A stretch of DNA of 64,000 bases from Phytoactinopolyspora mesophila (GTDB lineage: Bacteria > Actinomycetota > Actinomycetes > Jiangellales > Jiangellaceae): the NCBI RefSeq assembly GCF_010122465.1, contig NZ_WLZY01000008.1, positions 124,001-188,000 of the forward strand, read 5' to 3'. Positions 38,030-47,505 of this stretch are shown here, piece by piece (the stretch's first letter is position 1; every line of letters starts with the position of its first letter). Below the pieces are notes generated by a model. It worked only from the letters and a program-made list of their open reading frames with translations. It did not search any database and was not told where the DNA came from. The position numbers and the translations under genes are program-made.

Positions 38030-39079
38030 TCACCGGGCCGTGACCGTCACTGACAACGCGGGCAACTCGACCCACGTATTGCCGGGCGACAGCGCTAGCT
38101 CGGTCGCGCTGTCGGTCCGGAACTCGAATGGATCGTTGGCTCCGTCCTTCGTCCATGTACCCGTCACCGAGAAGCCTCCGGTAAAGGCAGTGAACGGGCC
38201 AGAGCCGCCGACGAGTTGCAGCACCGGCACCGCCGCACCGTGGCCATCGACCAGTTTGTCGACGACGGACTCGACCTGAATGACCACCACGTTGGTAGCG
38301 CTGATCTGCGTACCGCCTGCCATCACGTGCGGCCCCCACGGCTGTGTCCGCGAATAGCGCCCGCTGGCCGCGTCGTATGTCCACCCCACCACCCATGCGC
38401 TTCCGTACTGAACCTCGATCGAAGTCCCTGGGCCGGCGGCCTGTTCAGCTGACGTAGGCTCGGCTCCACCCGCGTAGGCGAAATACGGCGCGGGCGGTTC
38501 GGCGCGATCGGATGCATCGAGCAGTATGGCGGGCCGGGCGAACACGTGGTCCGGCCTCGGGCGGGCGGGATCGAGGACATACGCCCCGGTTCCGCTCATC
38601 CGCGAGGTACCGAGGTTGTCCCAGTCCGCCACGCTGTCGGTGTACTCGACAACCCATCCGGCGCCCATCGTGTTGGCGAAGACCGGGGACAGCGGACCGA
38701 GCAAGGCGGCATCCGCCGGGCGGACCGATCGCACAGGTCCCACGCTCTCGGGCAGATCGGAATGGAAGACCACCGCCAGCCGGGTGTACGCCTCGCCAAT
38801 CGGCTGCGCGAAGACAATGTCCGCGTGGGCTACGCCGACCTGCGGGTGGGCCTGGCGAACGTCGGACACCTTGATCGCGACAGCGGGACGCTCGAGAACT
38901 GCGGGGTTGTCGACAGGCAGACCGGTGAGAGGGGCAACCGATCCCGGCACCGCTACCTGCGGATCACCCGGCGAATTAGGGTCATCGGTGCGCAGGGCCA
39001 GGCCGATGAGCAATGCGAACGCCGCGAGCGCCGCAGTGGCCGCCGTCGTCGCGGCTAGTGTCCGCTGGCTGCGCTTCAT
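38030..39079 (-). CDS. DUF3048-family exported protein
   Basis: 349 residues of the YerB/DUF3048 family. An N-terminal hydrophobic segment (about 8-30) gives export or anchoring; no lipobox Cys is seen. Family segments: ERPAVAIKVSDVRQAHPQVG, ADIVFAQPIGEAYTRLAVVF, PVRSVRPAD and a C-terminal beta domain with GTWTKDGANDPFEF. The function is unknown; an envelope role is likely. It converges on narI. Confidence 0.86.
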   Translation of the reverse strand: MKRSQRTLAATTAATAALAAFALLIGLALRTDDPNSPGDPQVAVPGSVAPLTGLPVDNPAVLERPAVAIKVSDVRQAHPQVGVAHADIVFAQPIGEAYTRLAVVFHSDLPESVGPVRSVRPADAALLGPLSPVFANTMGAGWVVEYTDSVADWDNLGTSRMSGTGAYVLDPARPRPDHVFARPAILLDASDRAEPPAPYFAYAGGAEPTSAEQAAGPGTSIEVQYGSAWVVGWTYDAASGRYSRTQPWGPHVMAGGTQISATNVVVIQVESVVDKLVDGHGAAVPVLQLVGGSGPFTAFTGGFSVTGTWTKDGANDPFEFRTDSATELALSPGNTWVELPALSVTVTAR

Positions 39080-39275
39080 GTCGATGCCTGCTCTCCAACG
39101 AGCGGTCTACATCCTCATTGTGCCTCGCCACCGACCTAGATCCGAGAGGCGAAATACCCGATCGCCGGGCTGATTGCACCTCCCGTGTGCTGCACAAAGA
39201 TGCCAATGGTCCCGACCCTGTGGGCCCCTGGACACTTCAGTTCGACACTCGAACGAGAGCAGACTGGTCTTATGG

Positions 39276-39299
39276 GACAGACGAGCGTACTCGTCTGTC
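39276..39299. promoter_or_regulatory. 10-bp perfect inverted repeat upstream of Met/His-rich peptide gene
   Basis: GACAGACGAG-CGTA-CTCGTCTGTC. It lies 46 bp upstream of the ATG at 39346, a fitting place for an operator or a 5'-UTR hairpin. The regulator is unknown. Confidence 0.5.
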
Positions 39300-39345
39300 A
39301 ACAGCACCCGGACGATCCGGGACTCGATCCGGCCGGGAGGTAGCG

Positions 39346-39615
39346 ATGCGAACAAGAACCACCGTCCTCGCGACGGCCGCAGCCGCACTGCTCATCGGAG
39401 GCGCCGCCCTTGCACAGGCTCACCCTGACGGCACACCGGGCCAGGGCCCGATGGACCGCATGCATGATTCGCAAGAGATGCGGGAGATGCACGGCGACAT
39501 GCCGAACGGAGCACGAGAAGACTGCGACGACCTGCACCAGCAGATGGAGCAACAGATGGATCGCATGTTTGACCGGCACATGGAGGAAACGCACCACCGG
39601 AACTGGGACCGATGA
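39346..39615 (+). CDS. secreted Met/His/Asp-rich small protein
   Basis: 89 residues. A clear signal peptide (about 1-26, cleavage near AQAHP) follows MRTRT. The mature part is very polar and rich in Met, His, Asp and Glu, with MDRMHDSQEMREMHGDM and QQMDRMFDRHMEETHHR, the composition of extracellular copper-binding peptides. GGGAGG precedes the ATG. It lies beside an ABC exporter behind a CsoR-like site and a copper-type ATPase, which supports a metal role. I do not recognise a named family. Confidence 0.78.
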   Translation: MRTRTTVLATAAAALLIGGAALAQAHPDGTPGQGPMDRMHDSQEMREMHGDMPNGAREDCDDLHQQMEQQMDRMFDRHMEETHHRNWDR

Positions 39616-39701
39616 ATCACAGACCCATGACGGCGCGCGTCGCAGACTGCGTGCGGCGCGCGACGCCACTGGTTCGTTGAGTCTCACGGGAACGGATTTC
39701 C

Positions 39702-41189
39702 TCAGGCACGCGCCGGTACCGCCAGGCGACCGAAGACGACCGTGGCCCCGGCGGCGACCGCGATCAGCCAGGCGCCCGCCAGCAGAAGTCCGCCAACCTG
39801 GTCGAACGTGGTGGTGAACGCGCCGTCAAGTAGGACGCGGATCGCGCCGTGCGCGGGCATCCCGATAGCCCATCCCGGAGGGGCGGCATCGAACATCGGA
39901 TTCTGCGCCAGGCCTCCGTCGATGAACGGGATCATGATCATCACGTAAAGACCTCCGAGCCGGCCGACAAGCGGCCCGATCAACACGCCGATCATCCCGT
40001 AGGTCAGCGCCACCAGCACGTTGCCGAGGACGAACGCTCCCCAGTCCCGCGGCGAGAATCCGAACGCCGTAACGGCGAGTGTGACCGCCGTCGTGAGCAG
40101 CGCGGCCAAGGTGACGATGCCGAGCCGGGCGGCGAGAACCTCGCGCGCCCGGTACCCGGCCAGAACCAGTCGCCGGTCGCCCTGGGCAGACCCCGTGACG
40201 ACGAACAGCCCCGCAAGACCCGAGAGAAACGCCACCGTAATCGGCACCATGATTGCGCCATGAATCTCCGACATCGGCAACACCTGGGTGATGCGCAGTC
40301 CACCGTCCATCAACTCGATCGGCGTGGGATCATCGGGGGTGACGGCCATGCTGACAGTGATGAAATACACCGGCAGGCCGATCAGTAGCACCCACAGCAC
40401 CACGTTGCGGCGGTACTCGCGGAAGCCGTAACGCAGCCCCGCACCCAGTCGCGCCGGCGCGCCGGGGCGGCGCTCAACACCTGTACGGGCCGGCCGGGTG
40501 GTCGCCACAAGCGCCGCCACCGCGACCGCGATTCCACCGACTGCCCAGGCAAGCGAGATGCCCAAGTCACCCAGCGCACCCGCGTGGCCGGATGCTACAT
40601 CGGTCACCACTTGGCTCGGAAAGTGCAGTGGTAGCACTCGCAGGCCCAGTGCGTCGACGCCCATGGCCGGGCTGAGGAACACGTTAAAGATCCAGAAGAA
40701 GACGATCAGCAGCGAGCCGTTCATCTCCGATCGAACCATTGCACCGGTCGCCATGCCGACAGCGAGAAAGATGAACGCGAAGAGTACCGTCGCACCGATA
40801 GCGCGGGGGGCGTCGCCCAGACCGGTGCGTGCGGCCAGCGCCACCAGCGCACCCATGGCCGCGATTGCGGCCAGGATCAGGGCCGACGCAGAACGCGCCA
40901 GCACCACCCGCAACGTTCCCGCCCCGCTGGCGGCCAGCCGCCGGTCAGGTTCGCGAGACCCGGATACGTGGAAGAAACCCGCGATTCCAGCCAAGATCGC
41001 CGCCGCCCAACCAGCACTGGCCGCCTCGATCCCTCCGCCGTCGGCGCTGCCCCCCAGCGCGGCAGAGAAATCGGCAAGCGCACCGGCGGTCAGGCTGACG
41101 AAGACGAGAGGTACCACGACAAGCAGGACCAGGTTGAGCGGCCTGCGGGTGTACTCCTGCAATCCACGCAGAGCGAGCAGGGTAGTCAT
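39702..41189 (-). CDS. ABC-2-type transporter permease
   Basis: 495 residues with two halves of about six helices each, separated by an Arg/Pro-rich linker near residue 230 (RRPGAPARLGAG). This is a duplicated ABC-2 permease. Its start overlaps the stop of its ATPase by 4 bp. The substrate is unknown. The CsoR-like operator upstream of the pair suggests copper stress induces it. Confidence 0.85.
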   Translation of the reverse strand: MTTLLALRGLQEYTRRPLNLVLLVVVPLVFVSLTAGALADFSAALGGSADGGGIEAASAGWAAAILAGIAGFFHVSGSREPDRRLAASGAGTLRVVLARSASALILAAIAAMGALVALAARTGLGDAPRAIGATVLFAFIFLAVGMATGAMVRSEMNGSLLIVFFWIFNVFLSPAMGVDALGLRVLPLHFPSQVVTDVASGHAGALGDLGISLAWAVGGIAVAVAALVATTRPARTGVERRPGAPARLGAGLRYGFREYRRNVVLWVLLIGLPVYFITVSMAVTPDDPTPIELMDGGLRITQVLPMSEIHGAIMVPITVAFLSGLAGLFVVTGSAQGDRRLVLAGYRAREVLAARLGIVTLAALLTTAVTLAVTAFGFSPRDWGAFVLGNVLVALTYGMIGVLIGPLVGRLGGLYVMIMIPFIDGGLAQNPMFDAAPPGWAIGMPAHGAIRVLLDGAFTTTFDQVGGLLLAGAWLIAVAAGATVVFGRLAVPARA

Positions 41190-41890
41190 CGTGGCACCGC
41201 CTTACCGTCGCGCAAATCGTAAATCCGGTCGAAACGGTCCTCGTCGGTGATGAAATGGCTGACGATTAGCAGGGCACGGCCGGCGGCCCGCCGCAATGCG
41301 GACAGCTCCCAGAACCGCTGGTAGGTGTCCCAGTCAAAGCCGGCGTAGGGTTCATCGAGCAACAGCACCTGTCTATCCGGAAGAAGCGCCAGAGCGAGGT
41401 TGACCTTGGCGCGGGTCCCGCCGGACAACTCGTCGACGCGAGACTCCGCCCATTGCCCGAAGCCCAACGCGTCATAGATTTCGTTGCTAGCGCCGGTTAT
41501 CTCGGCCGGTGTCATCCCGTACCCGCGTCCGAACAAGGCGAAGTGTTCGTCGCAGGTCAACCGGGTGTAGAGGATCGGCTCCTGGGGGCAGTAACCCACC
41601 TGACCGGCAAGCCGGATCGCTCCGCTGTCGCGCCGGAGACCGCCGACGATGATCTTCATGAGCGTGCTCTTCCCCGAGCCGTTCTCTCCCACCAGGCCAA
41701 CCACCTCACCCGGGTAAAGCTCAAGGTCAGCGCCACGCAGTACGTGGCGAGAACGGCGTCGCGGCCACACGCCCCGGCGATAGGTCTTCGTCACGTCCCG
41801 GACCTCCAACAGAGCCCCGGCACGCTTGCCACCATCCCAGCGAGCCCCGGGCCGGATCTTTCCGGCGCTGGCAGTGCGGTGCTGCATCAT
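41186..41890 (-). CDS. ABC transporter ATPase
   Basis: 234 residues: Walker A GENGSGKST, Q-loop GYCPQEP, signature ELSGGTRAKVNLALAL, Walker B VLLLDEPY and switch His in IVSHF. The first ~28 residues are an unconserved basic extension. It drives the permease downstream. The start (41890) lies 44 bp from a strong CsoR-like palindrome. Confidence 0.88.
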   Translation of the reverse strand: MMQHRTASAGKIRPGARWDGGKRAGALLEVRDVTKTYRRGVWPRRRSRHVLRGADLELYPGEVVGLVGENGSGKSTLMKIIVGGLRRDSGAIRLAGQVGYCPQEPILYTRLTCDEHFALFGRGYGMTPAEITGASNEIYDALGFGQWAESRVDELSGGTRAKVNLALALLPDRQVLLLDEPYAGFDWDTYQRFWELSALRRAAGRALLIVSHFITDEDRFDRIYDLRDGKAVPR

Positions 41891-41933
41891 GGCGACCTCC
41901 AGTTGAAGGCGTTGCCAGTTCGATACGCCGAGA

Positions 41934-41956
41934 TTACCCCTACCCCCTAGGGGTAA
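41934..41956. promoter_or_regulatory. CsoR-like copper-responsive operator
   Basis: TTACCCC...GGGGTAA spans 41934-41956, with an inner perfect palindrome CCCCTAGGGG at 41944-41953. G-tract/C-tract palindromes of the TACCCCC-GGGGTA form are typical of actinobacterial CsoR sites. It lies 44 bp upstream of the ABC ATPase start. No csoR gene is in the window. Confidence 0.68.
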
Positions 41957-42057
41957 ATAGGATCGAACGTCACTGCCCGACCGGGCTAAGGTCCCCTGTC
42001 GGCCTCAGCCAAGATCCCAGACGGCCCTTGGGGACCAGACCGGCGATCACCGGTGCA

Positions 42058-44757
42058 CTAGTGGTGCGAGGCAGGTCTTCCGCCTTGGGAGACGAAGGCA
42101 TCCAGGCAGCCGGCAGAGCAGAACCAGTACGTGGTACCGCCATGCTCGGCGGATATCTCCGCCGACGCGGGATCGATCCGCATGCCGCAGACCGGGTCGG
42201 TCACCGCCTCCGGCTCCATGTGCGTCTCGACAGCAATCTGCAACTCCGGGGCGGCCGTGCCTGCCGCCGGAAGCGCGGGCGAGGTGAAACGGCGCAGCCG
42301 GTTGGCATTGCTGACCACCGACAAGGATGACAACGCCATCGCCGCGGCGGCGATGATGGGACTGAGCCGGATGCCCACAAACGGGTAAAGCACGCCTGCC
42401 GCTATGGGGATACCCAGCGTGTTGTACATAAAAGCGAGCACCAGGTTCTGCCGGATATTGCGCATGGTGGCCCGCGAGAGCCGAACGGCGGTCACCACGC
42501 CACCGAGCGATCCGGAGATCAGCGTCACGTCGGAAGCCTCGATCGCGACGTCGGTGCCGGTGCCGATCGCGAACCCGACATCGGCCTGAGCGAGCGCGGG
42601 AGCGTCGTTGATACCGTCGCCGACCATGCCGACCCGGCGCCCCTCGCCCTGCAGCCGCGCGATCTCGGCGGCCTTGTGCTCGGGCAGCACTTCCGCAAGC
42701 ACGCGGGTGATACCTACGTCGCGCGCGATGGCCTCAGCTGTGCGCCGGTTGTCTCCCGTGATCATCACGACGTCAATATCCAGGTGCTGCAACGCCACGA
42801 CCGCGTCCCGGGAATCCTCCCTGACCGTGTCCGCCACGGCCACGACACCGGCGGGCATGCCATCGATCGCCGCCACGATGGGCGTCCGGCCAGCGCTGGC
42901 GAGCCGGTCAGCCGTGCTCTCCAGCGCCGTTATATCCACGCCGAACTCGGCCAGCAATCGAAGACGGCCCACCAGCACGTCATGGCCGTCAACCCGGGCG
43001 CTGATCCCTTTTCCCGTCATCGAGTCGAAGTCAGCAGCATCGACGAGCACCAGCCCACGCTCCTGTGCCCCACGCACGATGGCTTCGCCCAGAGGGTGTT
43101 CAGACGACCGCTCAGCGGAGGCCACGAGCTTGAGCACATCGTCGCCGGACCACTCGGCATGGGGCACGACGTCGGTGAGGGCAGGGCGCCCGCTGGTGAT
43201 AGTGCCGGTCTTGTCGAGTACCACCGTGTCGAGCTTGTGCGCAGTCTCCAGCGACTCCGCGTCGCGAATCAGAATGCCCGCTTGAGCCCCTTTGCCCGTA
43301 CCTACCATGATCGACAATGGCGTCGCCAATCCCAGCGCGCACGGGCAGGCGATGATCAGCACGGCCACCGCTGCAACCAGGGCTAGCGTCATCGCCGGCT
43401 GCGGACCGAGGACGAACCACGCTGCAAAGGTGGCAATGGCGACGAACACCACCGCCGGCACGAAATAGCTGGACACCAGGTCTACCAGGCGCTGGATCGG
43501 CGCCCGGGACGCCTGCGCACGCTGCACCAGGCGGATGATCTGAGCCAGCATCGTCTCGGCCCCGACCTTGGTTGCTTCGAACGTGAACGCTCCGGTCTGG
43601 TTGACCGTCGCACCGACCACCTCATCGCCCGGTCTTTTCTCGACCGGAATGGACTCACCGGTCACCATGGATTCGTCCAGCGTGGAACGGCCGTCGATGA
43701 TCACGCCGTCGACCGGAATCTTCTCGCCGGGCCGCACCACGACGACGTCGCCGGCGACGACGTCTCCGACCGGCACGTCCACCTCGGCGCCGTCTCGGAT
43801 CAGCCTGGCCGTGGGCGCCTGCAACCCGATCAGCTTGCGGATCGCCTCACCCGTTCCTGCTTTGGCCCTCGTTTCCAGAAGCCGGCCCAGCAGGATCAGG
43901 GTGATGATGACCCCGACCGCCTCGTAATAGACGTCGCGTACATCTGCCGGGAGCCAGCCGGAGGCAACAGTGACCACCAGGCTGTAGCCATACGCCGCGG
44001 TGGTGCCCAATGTGATCAGCGTGTTCATCTCTGCCGTACGATGGCGCAGGCTCAGCCATCCAGCTCGATGGATCGGCCATCCCGTATAGAACATCACTGG
44101 CGTGATCAACGCGAACTGAGTCCAGCGGTCGAGGAGAATTCCGGGCACCCACATCGCTCCGAACACCTCGTGCGCCATCACCGCGAACGCGACGGGCGCC
44201 GTCAGTAGCGCACCGGCCAGCACCCTCCACGACAGATCCTTGATCTCCGCTCGCCGATCGGCCGCCTCAGCATCTTGGTCATTCACGTCGAGAATCGCCG
44301 CTTCCGGCTCACTGACACGCACACCCGCGGATTCAGAATCCGGCTGTTCCCCGGCCACGAGCGCCACCCCGTGTTCGGTGTCCTGGCCATCCGCCTCGAC
44401 GATCAGCTTCCCGCGCACCATGTTCATGCCACACGAGAAGCCGAACTCGCCTGCCACGTCCGGCACGATTTCCACAGTGCTCGTCGCGAACGCCGGTACG
44501 GCAGCATTGACACCAAAATCGGGGAACAACACTCGCGAGGTGCACTCGCCACTCTCCCGCCGGTCGAACACCAATCGCAAGGGCACGCCCTGCCGAACGC
44601 GAATCACATCAGGCGAATACCCACCTCGGACCGTGACCCTGACCTCTTGAAACCCTGCGCGCGCCGCAGCCACGGACGACGTCCGCGGCCCGAAGAAGAA
44701 CCAGGCTAGGACCGCGATCGCCACGGTCGCGCCCGCAACCACGACAACATCAATCAT
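42058..44757 (-). CDS. CopA-type P1B ATPase with N-terminal cupredoxin and C-terminal YHS domains
   Basis: 899 residues. A signal-anchor helix (about 2-22) leads into a cupredoxin-like domain (about 36-122) with likely ligands Cys72, Cys109 and nearby Met (CGMNM). The ATPase core has TGES, CPCALG (471-473 CPC), Asp515 in [15 protein letters not shown] and Met-rich later helices, fitting Cu+ export. The C terminus (about 858-890) is a YHS domain with DPVCGM and FCSAGC. No HMA domain is seen, so cupredoxin and YHS may supply copper handling. ATG 44757 was preferred to a TTG five codons earlier. Confidence 0.9.
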   Translation of the reverse strand: MIDVVVVAGATVAIAVLAWFFFGPRTSSVAAARAGFQEVRVTVRGGYSPDVIRVRQGVPLRLVFDRRESGECTSRVLFPDFGVNAAVPAFATSTVEIVPDVAGEFGFSCGMNMVRGKLIVEADGQDTEHGVALVAGEQPDSESAGVRVSEPEAAILDVNDQDAEAADRRAEIKDLSWRVLAGALLTAPVAFAVMAHEVFGAMWVPGILLDRWTQFALITPVMFYTGWPIHRAGWLSLRHRTAEMNTLITLGTTAAYGYSLVVTVASGWLPADVRDVYYEAVGVIITLILLGRLLETRAKAGTGEAIRKLIGLQAPTARLIRDGAEVDVPVGDVVAGDVVVVRPGEKIPVDGVIIDGRSTLDESMVTGESIPVEKRPGDEVVGATVNQTGAFTFEATKVGAETMLAQIIRLVQRAQASRAPIQRLVDLVSSYFVPAVVFVAIATFAAWFVLGPQPAMTLALVAAVAVLIIACPCALGLATPLSIMVGTGKGAQAGILIRDAESLETAHKLDTVVLDKTGTITSGRPALTDVVPHAEWSGDDVLKLVASAERSSEHPLGEAIVRGAQERGLVLVDAADFDSMTGKGISARVDGHDVLVGRLRLLAEFGVDITALESTADRLASAGRTPIVAAIDGMPAGVVAVADTVREDSRDAVVALQHLDIDVVMITGDNRRTAEAIARDVGITRVLAEVLPEHKAAEIARLQGEGRRVGMVGDGINDAPALAQADVGFAIGTGTDVAIEASDVTLISGSLGGVVTAVRLSRATMRNIRQNLVLAFMYNTLGIPIAAGVLYPFVGIRLSPIIAAAAMALSSLSVVSNANRLRRFTSPALPAAGTAAPELQIAVETHMEPEAVTDPVCGMRIDPASAEISAEHGGTTYWFCSAGCLDAFVSQGGRPASHH

Positions 44758-44950
44758 TGCCCGCGCCCCCAATCATTCAGGATGAACGCATCCGCCTTGC
44801 TCTTCACCATCTGCAGGCTCGCCACCATTGGGTAGAGGAATTGGTCCTGACCGGACCAGAGTCAAGTCAGCAGAACACCACGAGTTCGACTGAACGACGT
44901 CCGCTCGCGTCCATCTCATCCGCCGGAAGAAGGTTGTCGGTCACACCCGA

Positions 44951-44956
44951 TAGAAT
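44951..44956 (+). promoter_or_regulatory. -10 element of a probably leaderless HNH gene
   Basis: TAGAAT ends 7 bp before the ATG at 44964, the distance expected when transcription starts at the start codon. This arrangement is common before DUF222/HNH genes in actinobacteria. Confidence 0.5.
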
Positions 44957-44963
44957 CGAGTAT

Positions 44964-45066
44964 ATGTTCGATAACGGTGCTATTAGCGGGCGCGGAGCCC
45001 ATCCGGTAACGGATGTGCTCGACGCCGCCGACGCCGTGTTCGAACAGGGCTGGAGGTTCCGGCCGA
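44964..45066 (+). pseudogene. frameshifted 5' part of the HNH endonuclease gene
   Basis: Reads MFDNGAISGRGAHPVTDVLD, then AADAVFEQGWRFRP, a normal DUF222 N terminus, but leaves frame at about 45063-45065. The next frame continues with DSLGDDELADTLARAHGLAT. A single missing G in CCG(G)ACTCT would restore one open frame. It may be a true mutation or a sequencing error. Confidence 0.65.
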
Positions 45067-45142
45067 CTCTCTGGGGGATGATGAGCTTGCCGACACGCTC
45101 GCGCGGGCTCATGGGCTGGCGACGAAACAGGCCGAATTCTTC

Positions 45143-46627
45143 TTGCGGCTGCTGGCCGAGGCAGATACCCGAGACCTGGGCCGTCGTCTTGGCGCCTCGT
45201 CCACCACGGCGTGGGTACGAGACGCGCTCAACGTGCGCCCCGGTACGGCGAAGTCGTCTGTGGATCTCGCCCATCGGCTCAGCCCACCGGTGCCGGCGGA
45301 AGACTTCGCAGCCAACCCCGCGGCAGGCGCCAACGCCACCCGGTCGATGCCGGCCACATATGCGGCGCTCATCGCGGGCGAGGTGTCGACCGATCACGCG
45401 ACGGTGATCTCTAGGACGATGGCCCAGCTGCCGCCGGATGTCGCCGCCGAGGACGCCACCCGGGCGGAGGAAGACCTCGCCGCGTTCGCGAGAGAACATG
45501 ATCCGGCCACTCTGCAACGCCTGGCCACCCATCTTCTGCACCTTCTGGCCGGGGAGAGCCTGGAAGAGCGTGAAGAACGCGCTCGGCGTAAGCGGCAGCT
45601 CCGGCTGGTCGATCTCGGTGACGGCACCGTCCGCATCAGCGGATTGCTGTCGAACGAAGACGCGGCGACGGTGCGCACCGCACTCGATCCGCTCGCCGCA
45701 CCCCAGCCAGCTGCTGACGGAGAACGCGACCCTCGAACGGCCGAGCAACGTCATGCCGACGCGCTGGTCGAGCTCTGCCGCCGCTTTCTCGCCGGCGGCG
45801 ACCTGCCCACTCGGCACGGCCATCCCACTCAGCTCCTCCTGCTGGCCAACCTCACCACTCTGCTGCGCCAGCAGGCTGCCGCGGAAGAAGGCGATGGCCA
45901 CAGCTGCGTTCACACCGGCTGCGGCACCCCAGACAACTCCAGCACAGGCAACGCCCACACCGACGACACCGGAGACAACGCCACTACACACGGCGCCACC
46001 GCCGACGACGCCAACCTCAACGGCGCCGGCGACATCAACAACAACGCCTCCTCTGCTGGCGTCAAAGCCAACCTCGGCCGCGGAGATCGCGCGGGCCTAC
46101 ACATCGTCGATGTGAACAGCACGTGCGGTCACAAGCCGCGACGCTGGCTGCAGGACACCTGGGCACGCCGTTTCGGGGTCGCCCCAGCCGAACTCAGCTG
46201 GGGCGGACCGGTCTCCACAGAGGCTGCGCGCAGACTGGCGTGCGATGCCGCCGTCACCGCCGTCTTGGTCGATCAGCATGGCATCCCGCTACGTGTCGGG
46301 CGTGCCGAACGCGGCGTCACCCCAGGCATCTGGACCGCACTCGTCGCCCGCGACCGCGGATGTGTGTTCCCCGGGTGTACAAGACCTCCAGAATGGTGCC
46401 AGGCGCATCATCTCAAGCACTGGGTCGACGGCGGGCCCACCGATCTCGACAACCTGGTCTTGCTCTGCGGATACCACCACCGCGTCATCCACCATGGCGG
46501 GTGGGACGTCCGCCTCGGCGCCCACGGCCATCCCGAGTTCCTGCCTCCCCCGTGGGTCGACCCGCGACGGGCACCACGGAGAAACACCAAGCCTCGCCAC
46601 CACCTACAGCCGCCACCCGACACATAG
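45143..46627 (+). CDS. DUF222 / HNH endonuclease domain protein
   Basis: About 494 residues in the open part; the intact gene would start at 44964. The DUF222 domain (LLAEADTRDLGRRLGASST onward) precedes a C-terminal HNH nuclease with CVFPGCTRPP, QAHHLKHW, DNLVLLCGYHH. Between them lies a low-complexity insert (about 265-310) rich in Asn, Asp, Thr and Ala. These multicopy 13E12-like proteins are widespread in actinobacteria with unclear function. The start shown is a TTG without a ribosome site and is probably not natural. Confidence 0.78.
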   Translation: MRLLAEADTRDLGRRLGASSTTAWVRDALNVRPGTAKSSVDLAHRLSPPVPAEDFAANPAAGANATRSMPATYAALIAGEVSTDHATVISRTMAQLPPDVAAEDATRAEEDLAAFAREHDPATLQRLATHLLHLLAGESLEEREERARRKRQLRLVDLGDGTVRISGLLSNEDAATVRTALDPLAAPQPAADGERDPRTAEQRHADALVELCRRFLAGGDLPTRHGHPTQLLLLANLTTLLRQQAAAEEGDGHSCVHTGCGTPDNSSTGNAHTDDTGDNATTHGATADDANLNGAGDINNNASSAGVKANLGRGDRAGLHIVDVNSTCGHKPRRWLQDTWARRFGVAPAELSWGGPVSTEAARRLACDAAVTAVLVDQHGIPLRVGRAERGVTPGIWTALVARDRGCVFPGCTRPPEWCQAHHLKHWVDGGPTDLDNLVLLCGYHHRVIHHGGWDVRLGAHGHPEFLPPPWVDPRRAPRRNTKPRHHLQPPPDT

Positions 46628-46652
46628 CCGCGGCGAGAGAGAAGCCCACGGA

Positions 46653-47444
46653 TCAGCTGCCGCGCACCCCTGCCAGCAGGTCTGTGGACTCGAGGAGGCT
46701 CCGAAAGGAGGCAGCGAACCGCGCCGCCGGGGCGCCGTCCACTACGTTGTGATCGACGGTGATGGTCAGGTCCACCACCGTTCTGACCTCGATTTTCCCG
46801 TCCACGACCCGGGGCCGCTCACTCAACCCGCCAACCATCACGTTCAAGGTCAGCATGGTCGGCGCCCCAATTCCGTGACCACCTCCCCCGGCAAACATGC
46901 CGATCGGGCTCACCGCAACCGATCCGCTGCGCTCGTGCATGCGGACCGACCTGCGCATGACACGCATGAAGAGCGGCACGGCACCCGGGATACGCGCCAC
47001 GATCATGGCGCGTTCGAACATCGCTCCGGCGCTGCTGGATGATCGACCGGCCTGCACGTCGCGGATCTCGGAACTGATGTCCGTCACCTCCCGCACATCC
47101 GCGTCACGAACCAGATGGGCCACCGGAACCGGTCCGTCCTCGAGCGCCTCCTCGATCAGCACCGCGACGTCGACGTGGTGAGGCAGCACCAGCCGCCCTC
47201 GCCAGTCCCGGTAGGCGTGTACCTCCGGGTGCATAGCCGCCGCGCGGGCCACACAGGCCACGACGTAAGCCGAGAATGACAGCCGCGGCCGCTGCTCACG
47301 CAGCATACGCCGCGCCGTGGTCACGTCGGCCTCCACCAGGCCGTGTATCGGCACCATGGTGCGGCCCACCCGCATCGCCGCGGTCAGGAGACGCCGACGT
47401 GCCGGGAATGGCCGGAACTCGACCTGTCGGCGTCTGGATGTCAT
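46653..47444 (-). CDS. E2-like 2-oxoacid dehydrogenase acyltransferase domain protein
   Basis: 263 residues that match only the catalytic domain of lipoate acyltransferases: PIHGLVEADVTTARRML, SFSAYVVACVARAA and DHNVVDGAPAARF, a variant of the DHRxxDG catalytic motif with the His kept. There is no lipoyl or E1/E3-binding domain and no E1 or E3 gene nearby, so it is not a normal complex subunit. It may be a stand-alone acyltransferase. ATG 47444 follows GGTGAGG. Confidence 0.82.
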   Translation of the reverse strand: MTSRRRQVEFRPFPARRRLLTAAMRVGRTMVPIHGLVEADVTTARRMLREQRPRLSFSAYVVACVARAAAMHPEVHAYRDWRGRLVLPHHVDVAVLIEEALEDGPVPVAHLVRDADVREVTDISSEIRDVQAGRSSSSAGAMFERAMIVARIPGAVPLFMRVMRRSVRMHERSGSVAVSPIGMFAGGGGHGIGAPTMLTLNVMVGGLSERPRVVDGKIEVRTVVDLTITVDHNVVDGAPAARFAASFRSLLESTDLLAGVRGS

Positions 47445-47505
47445 GGCTGCCTCACCACCTGAACGCGCCACACGTGGGCACCGACAACCCTGGGGCTGAA
47501 AGTTC

